Positions 59,003 through 64,000 of a DNA stretch of 64,000 nt are shown piece by piece. The stretch comes from Candidatus Villigracilis affinis. GTDB taxonomy: Bacteria > Chloroflexota > Anaerolineae > Anaerolineales > Villigracilaceae. Both the position numbers and the translations under genes were made by a program. The DNA lies in contig JADKEA010000005.1 of the NCBI GenBank assembly GCA_016718275.1, positions 186,001 to 250,000 on the forward strand, written 5' to 3'. Numbering within the stretch: position 1 is the stretch's first letter; each line of letters starts with the position of its first letter. The notes beneath the pieces are model-generated. The model made no database searches. It saw nothing but the letters and a program-made list of their open reading frames with translations, and had not been told where the DNA came from.

Positions 59003-59872
59003 TCATCCATTTTTGATGTGGTAGGCGGGGTGCGCGTACTCCCACCATTCACAAGCTTGCAGGTATTCATCCAGTAGGGCGTCGCTGATCGGCATATTTA
59101 CTCTATGTGCCGCGCGCCATGCCAAAAAACCGAATGTGGGGCGGGCTGTTTTGTAGATTTCCAGGACCAGCCTGCCAATAGGTCCACACTGAACATTAAA
59201 ACCTGTTTTTTCAAATTCTTCGAAAATTGCCATGTAATCGAAATTAACCCTGCGAAACGTCGGAACCCATCCCTGACCATTTCCTTCCAGGAGCATGTAG
59301 CTGGCGGAAAATATGCCGTCAAGCGGCACGCCAACCGAGCCAGGGTTGAAGATGCGCCATTTGCCCGCCTGACGATCCATTGGCAGGTGGGTGTGTCCAC
59401 AAATCACGAAATCGGCTTCCACTGTTGAAAGCAGGCCTTCGATTTCCTGATCCGTCATTGTCCAGTAGATGGATTCCCAGGAACTGTTGGGCGAACCGTG
59501 AAACACCTGAATGGGAGGCGCATCGTCAAAACGCAGGTTCAGCGTGTCGGGCCACGTGGCGATGACGTTTTTCAGTTCGGGATCGATGCGTTGATTTGTC
59601 CACAAAGTTGGAGCAAATTGGACGGGATCAGCCCAATCGGCGGGAGCCCGAGGCGTTCCATAATCCAGAAGAAAATATTCGTTGTTTCCGCGAACGACAG
59701 GCCAGCCGTTATCGATCACGATCTTCGCAGTCTGATTGGAACTTGGCCCAAAATTGATCACATCTCCTGCGACAATGATTTGGTCTACATCATCTTGTCT
59801 TAAGTCGGAAAGTACTGCTTCAAGTGCGGGTAGATTTCCGTGAATGTCGGAGAGGATCGCAAGTTTTGTCAT
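59003..59872 (-). CDS. Metallophosphoesterase family protein
   Basis: This 289-aa protein begins MTKLAILSDIHGNLPALEAVL, with the metal motif DxH...GDxx (VAGDVINFG), GNNEY and GHTHLPMDR. It is a calcineurin-like phosphoesterase with a C-terminal extension. The substrate could be a nucleotide or phosphodiester. An upstream ATG at 59893 is less likely. Confidence 0.88.
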   Translation of the reverse strand: MTKLAILSDIHGNLPALEAVLSDLRQDDVDQIIVAGDVINFGPSSNQTAKIVIDNGWPVVRGNNEYFLLDYGTPRAPADWADPVQFAPTLWTNQRIDPELKNVIATWPDTLNLRFDDAPPIQVFHGSPNSSWESIYWTMTDQEIEGLLSTVEADFVICGHTHLPMDRQAGKWRIFNPGSVGVPLDGIFSASYMLLEGNGQGWVPTFRRVNFDYMAIFEEFEKTGFNVQCGPIGRLVLEIYKTARPTFGFLAWRAAHRVNMPISDALLDEYLQACEWWEYAHPAYHIKNG

Positions 59873-59898
59873 GCTGTAAAGCCTTGAAAGCAAATTGA

Positions 59899-61032
59899 TT
59901 ATTCTGCTTTTTTCTTTATCGCATTGCTGATCTGTTTCGCTTCCATTGCGATCTCGCGCAGCATACCAGTGGGGGAGACGTAATACCCGCAGAAGTACAA
60001 ACCTGGGGTCGATGCCTCGCGTCCCGTGGAGATCGGCGTGCCATTTTCATCGTATGCTGACTTTTCATGCAAAAATGTATTGACTCTTGGATGATAGCCC
60101 GTCGCCAGAATCACCGCATCGAACTCCGCTTCTTTTCCATCGGTGAATTTGATCTTGTTTTCTGCGAAATTCTCCACCCCCGAATACACGGTGACATGTC
60201 CTTCGCGGATCAGTTTCATTGTGCCGATATCGATCAACGGGATGTGTTTTTCATTTTTGATCTGTGTGGCTGGGCCGTATGGCAATTTGCGAAGACCGTA
60301 TTTCGTGATATCCCCTATGACGGCCCGCAAGATCGGCGCGTTCATTGCATCTGCCATCCAGGCTGGCATGATGTTTTGTACAATGCCGATCGAGAGGATG
60401 GGAATCCCTGCAAGTTCCTTTGGGATGACATTCACTGCATTTCGAACAGCAATGCTCGGTCTTGCGCCATGTTCGAACAGGTCAATGGCGATCTCGCCGC
60501 CAGAGTTGCCAAACCCAACGACCAGAACGCGTTGTCCCTTGAATGGCGCGCCATTTTTATATTCAGAACTATGGATGATTTTGCCTTTGAATAATTCCCG
60601 TCCCTGCCATTCTGGGGTGAATGGTTCGCGGGCATATCCTGTGGCGATCACAAGATTGGATGCATGGTAGAGCGTGTCCTGGGTCTTGATCTCCCAGCGA
60701 CCATTTTCTTTTCGCGCAGAATTCACTTGCTGGTTGAAGCGGATGTCCAAATCAAATTTTTGGGCGTACGCCTCAAGATAACCAACCAGCTGATCGCGCG
60801 ATGGGTAACGCGGATATTCTTTTGGGAATGGCGCAAAGGGTAATTCGGAATTTCTTTTATCGGTATGTAAATGAAGCCGATCATAGTGCCGCCGCCAGAC
60901 CGACCCCACCTGGCTGCTTTGTTCGAGAATTATGGCTTGAACCCCAGCCTGTTTTAGGCAGGCTCCAGCCGCCAGCCCCGCCGGGCCCGCACCGATGATG
61001 ATCGTATTATTATCAAGTTTTGGAGTGGACAT
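59899..61032 (-). CDS. FAD-dependent monooxygenase / YUCCA-like flavoprotein
   Basis: This 377-aa protein has FAD-binding TIIIGAGPAGLAAGACL, an NADPH-binding VLVVGFGNSGGEIAIDL, and the FMO-type ATGYAREPFTPEW and ATGYHPRVNTFL. It resembles flavin-containing monooxygenases. The start at 61032 lies 7 nt after TACACT with no ribosome site, like the thioesterase gene; a longer frame to 61251 has no support. Substrate unknown. Confidence 0.87.
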   Translation of the reverse strand: MSTPKLDNNTIIIGAGPAGLAAGACLKQAGVQAIILEQSSQVGSVWRRHYDRLHLHTDKRNSELPFAPFPKEYPRYPSRDQLVGYLEAYAQKFDLDIRFNQQVNSARKENGRWEIKTQDTLYHASNLVIATGYAREPFTPEWQGRELFKGKIIHSSEYKNGAPFKGQRVLVVGFGNSGGEIAIDLFEHGARPSIAVRNAVNVIPKELAGIPILSIGIVQNIMPAWMADAMNAPILRAVIGDITKYGLRKLPYGPATQIKNEKHIPLIDIGTMKLIREGHVTVYSGVENFAENKIKFTDGKEAEFDAVILATGYHPRVNTFLHEKSAYDENGTPISTGREASTPGLYFCGYYVSPTGMLREIAMEAKQISNAIKKKAE

Positions 61033-61039
61033 GCGCCCA

Positions 61040-61045
61040 AGTGTA
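61040..61045 (-). promoter_or_regulatory. -10 box 7 nt before the FMO-like ATG
   Basis: TACACT followed by TGGGCGC and ATG, matching the thioesterase arrangement at 54375-54390. Confidence 0.5.
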
Positions 61046-61250
61046 CCGCAGATGTCCCGCTGTTTTACTGCCGCCCTAATATGTTTCGATTCATTGTCAA
61101 TCCCCAATACTGAATGAGATTTCGCCCTATATCGGAACGCCTCGCACAATTTGTTATTAATCCTCATAAAAAGATGATGATATATAGCAGGTGTAAATGG
61201 TCGAATTTGGCGTAGAATAAAGTTGACGTGGATACTTAAGGAGAAATGCA

Positions 61251-61952
61251 ATGCCTAAACGACATTTTGAAATTCATTACGCAGATCGGATCGGTTGGCT
61301 GCGGGCGGCTGTTTTAGGAGCCAATGATGGGATTGTTTCAACAGCCAGCCTGGTAGTGGGCGTGGCGGCGGCGAGTGCTGTCCGCGGTGATGTGATGATC
61401 GCGGGGATCGCTGGGATGGTTGCTGGAGCCATGTCCATGGCGGCCGGGGAATATGTTTCTGTCAGTTCACAAGCAGACACTGAAAAAGCAGATCTGGAAC
61501 GCGAGAAAAAGGAACTTGCGACTGATAGCGCTGGTGAACACCGGGAACTTGCCAACATCTACATAAAGCGGGGGCTGGATCCCGCTTTGGCAAAAAAGGT
61601 TTCAGAGCAGTTGATGGCCCATGATGCCTTGATGGCGCATGCGCGCGATGAACTTGGCCTGAGTGAAATCCATACCGCTCAGCCCATTCAGGCAGCGCTT
61701 GCTTCAGCCTTATCCTTTGCAGTGGGGGCGGTGCTGCCATTGCTTGCGGTCTTGCTCGCACCGTCAAATTTAATGATCCCATTGGTGGTGGGCAGCTCGT
61801 TATTTTTTCTGGCATTGATGGGAGTGTTGGCGGCGTATCTTGGCGGTGCAAATATTTGGATCGGTGCATTACGCGTTACATTTTGGGGATTACTCGCTAT
61901 GCTGGCAACTGCTCTGGTAGGGAGATTATTCGGAACCAATGTTGCTGGGTAG
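61251..61952 (+). CDS. VIT1/CCC1 family iron/manganese transporter
   Basis: This 233-aa protein has the VIT1 opening (HYADRIGWLRAAVLGANDGIVSTASLVVGVA, in parts HYADRIGWLRAAVLGANDG and IVSTASLVVGVA), a cytoplasmic metal-binding helical domain with repeated Glu (about 75-140), and three further helices ending LVGRLFGTNVAG. It moves Fe2+ or Mn2+ across the membrane, probably by proton exchange. AAGGAG precedes the ATG. Confidence 0.93.
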   Translation: MPKRHFEIHYADRIGWLRAAVLGANDGIVSTASLVVGVAAASAVRGDVMIAGIAGMVAGAMSMAAGEYVSVSSQADTEKADLEREKKELATDSAGEHRELANIYIKRGLDPALAKKVSEQLMAHDALMAHARDELGLSEIHTAQPIQAALASALSFAVGAVLPLLAVLLAPSNLMIPLVVGSSLFFLALMGVLAAYLGGANIWIGALRVTFWGLLAMLATALVGRLFGTNVAG

Positions 61953-62168
61953 GTAAGAAAGGCCGTAATTTTTATGCGTTTTCAAACGCCTTTTCAATTA
62001 ATTTAATCTAAGTTGCCACCTTGTCTTCTAAAATCTCCCTCACCCCGTCCGATATGAATATTTTATCGGGACGATTTCCCCTCTCCCGTTGTGTTGACGG
62101 TTCGACTTCCGCTCACCGTCCCGAAACAGTGGGGGAATTGAACGGGACACCGCGATAATCTATTGAAA
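61953..62168. other. Non-coding gap with CTCCC/ACCGTCC words
   Basis: No gene is seen. The stretch contains short repeated words (CCCTCACCCCGTCC, CCCCTCTCCCGTTG, CTCACCGTCCCG) and CGGGACG in several places, resembling spacer repeats elsewhere in the window. Confidence 0.35.
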
Positions 62169-62984
62169 TTAAAAACGCTCGAAGACGGCCTGAATCATCA
62201 CAATGCGCTCTTCTTCATCATTGCGTTTGTCCGCAGCTCTGATTTCGGCCAGCAGATCAGCTCCCATTACAAGATTTTGGATGGTATGTGTGTTTGTCGT
62301 ACCTGGCGCAGCCGATTTTTCTTGCGTGACATCATCCCACTTGCGGGTTTGAAACCCCGTCGACTCGATCAAGGCGCGTATCTCTTCAGGTTTACGCAGA
62401 AAGTTTCCTGTTCCATCGCGTGACCACATGACGGGAAAGATGAGCGGCTGCCTGGGGCCAGCCATCGGCTCCTGAGTGGCGAACAAGCCATTCGGTCGAA
62501 TGACGCGGTAAATTTCCGCATATAGCCTTTCCTTATCCATGATGTTCATGCCCGAGTTTTGAGTCCAGACGACGTCAAAGGCGTGATCTTCGAAAGGAAG
62601 TTCCAATGCACTGCCAGCCTGATGGGTCACATGGTCATTGAGGTGCATCAGGTCCGTGAGCATTCTGCCCGCCAGCACATAAGATTCCGCGAGATCGATC
62701 ACAGTGACATGACAGCCGAACTCAATCGCCAGCGTGCGCGCAGGTCCGCCCAGCCCGCCGCCGACATCAAGGACCTTCATGCCTGATTTCAAGTCGGCGA
62801 GACGCGCGAGGCGGGTTGTGAACCCTTTGCCGCCGCGATGAAATTGATCCAGCGGAGCGAGGTCTTCGAGGGTGAGTGTGTCCAGCGGTTTGCCTGAGGC
62901 AATCAACGCATCATAAATGGTCTGACTTAGCCCATCCCGATCCCAGTGATCTTTGATTTCCTGCATAGCGTGGTCATTGTTCAT
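62169..62984 (-). CDS. Class I SAM-dependent methyltransferase
   Basis: This 271-aa protein has the SAM motif VLDVGGGLGGPARTLA (motif I), VTVIDLAESY (motif II) and DVVWTQNSGMNI (motif IV region). It resembles sarcosine/dimethylglycine- or UbiE-type methyltransferases. AAAGAGA precedes the ATG. Substrate unknown; it has no operon partner here. Confidence 0.88.
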   Translation of the reverse strand: MNNDHAMQEIKDHWDRDGLSQTIYDALIASGKPLDTLTLEDLAPLDQFHRGGKGFTTRLARLADLKSGMKVLDVGGGLGGPARTLAIEFGCHVTVIDLAESYVLAGRMLTDLMHLNDHVTHQAGSALELPFEDHAFDVVWTQNSGMNIMDKERLYAEIYRVIRPNGLFATQEPMAGPRQPLIFPVMWSRDGTGNFLRKPEEIRALIESTGFQTRKWDDVTQEKSAAPGTTNTHTIQNLVMGADLLAEIRAADKRNDEEERIVMIQAVFERF

Positions 62985-63014
62985 GCGTGTCTCTTTTTTA
63001 TTTCTAAAACATAG

Positions 63015-64000
63015 TCATGATCCCGTCATCAGATTATCCACTGCATTCGCCAGCTCCCGTAAATTACTGACCTTCAATACGTTGTTGCAGAGCGGTGCGT
63101 ATTTTGCCATATCGCTGTCGCCCTGCCACATGGCCGGGGGTTCAGGATTCAGCCAAATGGTTCGGGTGGCGCGGCGGGTCATCAAGGAGAAAATGTCAAT
63201 ACATGGGTCGTTGTAGTTGTTACGTCCGTCGCCAACGATAATAAGAGTTGTCCCGCTGTTCAACGTATCAAGGTATTCATGGTTGAAGTTGTCGAGTGCC
63301 CGGCCGAGGTCGGTATTGTAATGTCCGCTGGGCATGCGCCATAAAACAGACTGGATCGCTTCATCGGCATTTGCGCCGTTGAAATCCTCAGAGATGGATT
63401 CAAGATGGTCGATGAATGCGAAAGCATCTGTCTTGCGCACCTGTCCCTGCAGCGCAAAAAGAAAACTTAACATCAACTCCGAGCAAAATCGCATGGATGT
63501 GCTCACGTCACAGATGACCACGATCTTCGGTTTACGCACACGATCTTTATATTTGATCTCCATCGGCACACCGTGATATTTCAGGTTCGCGCGGATGGTC
63601 GCCTTCGGATCCATATGTCCGCTTTTCATGCGCTTTTGACGCAGGGCGATGCGTGTCCGTAGAACAGCCGCGAGTCGTTTCACTTCACGCTGCAAAACTT
63701 TTTTATCGGCATCCGTCAATGCCTGAAAAGGGCGGTTCATCAAATTATCGATATTCTCGTCTCGCGGCCTTTCACTCATGTTTTCTGCAAGCCGTTGACC
63801 GGCAAACTGTTCAATCTGTTCCTGCATTCCCTGCATGTTTTGCTGAATCATATTGCGGATTTGCTCGATGCGTTCGCGGTTCATTCCCATCTGCTGGAGT
63901 TGCTCCATCAACTCGCGCATCGCCTTCTGGATTTCAGGGAACGCCATCGCGCGCATCATGCGCTGTGCCATCCAGTTTTGATAATTGAGATCGTCCGCCT
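63015..64000 (-). CDS. VWA domain protein, 5' end truncated by window edge
   Basis: At least 328 residues of a von Willebrand A-containing protein: a helical N-terminal part (MRELMEQLQQMGMNRERIEQIRN, in parts MRELMEQLQQMG and MNRERIEQIRN), then the VWA domain with the MIDAS motif ICDVSTSMRFC and the later LIIVGDGRNNYND. The layout matches CoxE/YehP-type VWA proteins that pair with MoxR ATPases. The frame is open through 64000, so the start lies outside. Confidence 0.85.
   Translation of the reverse strand, partial: ADDLNYQNWMAQRMMRAMAFPEIQKAMRELMEQLQQMGMNRERIEQIRNMIQQNMQGMQEQIEQFAGQRLAENMSERPRDENIDNLMNRPFQALTDADKKVLQREVKRLAAVLRTRIALRQKRMKSGHMDPKATIRANLKYHGVPMEIKYKDRVRKPKIVVICDVSTSMRFCSELMLSFLFALQGQVRKTDAFAFIDHLESISEDFNGANADEAIQSVLWRMPSGHYNTDLGRALDNFNHEYLDTLNSGTTLIIVGDGRNNYNDPCIDIFSLMTRRATRTIWLNPEPPAMWQGDSDMAKYAPLCNNVLKVSNLRELANAVDNLMTGS

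Noticed and set aside
1..64000. tRNA, rRNA, CRISPR arrays, insertion sequences, prophage genes
   Set aside because: Gaps are short. I saw no cloverleaf ends, regular spaced repeats, transposase motifs or phage proteins in any of them. A covariance-model search would be needed to exclude small RNAs.

Overview
The window looks like a piece of a bacterial chromosome from Chloroflexota, probably class Anaerolineae. This is an inference from the protein families, not from a marker gene. The supporting signs are Thr/Pro-rich lipoproteins with SH3-like domains, a GldG/DUF4340 ABC cluster, a caa3-type oxidase operon with a compact CtaA-CtaB fusion, and short spacers filled with palindromic or word-like repeats. 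There are about 69 protein genes, packed densely. I see no rRNA, tRNA, insertion sequence, prophage or CRISPR array. Both ends cut a gene.

Layout. 1-169: tail of an unknown gene. 219-10479: eleven minus-strand genes of amino-acid and hydroxy-acid metabolism: ornithine cyclodeaminase/ketimine reductase family, proline racemase family, homocysteine S-methyltransferase, threonine dehydratase family, MFS transporter, D-2-hydroxyacid dehydrogenase, GNAT, GSA-aminomutase-like aminotransferase, class II aldolase and two unknowns. They diverge from a TetR gene at 10756 that has a near-consensus promoter and a 66-bp G tract in its leader. 11401-14794: GlsB-like membrane protein, MauG-like dihaem peroxidase with a FixH-like partner, histidine phosphatase and a solitary BrnT toxin. 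14864-19228: purA and guaB, divergent, then a class III aminotransferase. 19300-26506: MoeA-PBP fusion, single receiver, SH3-like lipoprotein, HDAC-family amidohydrolase, nitroreductase, DUF1684, GDPD and a helix-hairpin-helix protein.

26557-35351 holds a DUF2269-like membrane protein and then the respiratory block: cytochrome c lipoprotein, Bcp peroxiredoxin, CoxB with fused cytochrome c, A2-type CtaD, a fused subunit IV-III, SCO, a membrane-anchored cupredoxin-like protein, SURF1, and a half-size CtaA fused to CtaB. Together these encode most of a caa3 oxidase, its copper chaperones and its haem A supply.

35487-50216: three GT-C-like membrane proteins in one operon, the principal sigma factor, a four-gene ABC/GldG/DUF4340 operon, AlaX, a small lipoprotein, an aldo/keto reductase, and a beta-propeller/zinc-ribbon membrane protein with its partner. 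50255-64000: GT4 glycosyltransferase, tandem duplicate MFS exporters, thioesterase, a monooxygenase-type protein with a BcrAB-like ABC transporter and TetR regulator, three tandem lone receivers, metallophosphoesterase, FMO-like flavoprotein, VIT1-family transporter, methyltransferase and a truncated VWA gene.

The most notable points are the fusions and the extra cupredoxin-like gene in the oxidase operon, a repeated promoter geometry (a -10 box 6-9 nt before ATG with no Shine-Dalgarno) that predicts leaderless or nearly leaderless mRNAs, the G tract, and word-like spacer repeats that also appear inside two genes.
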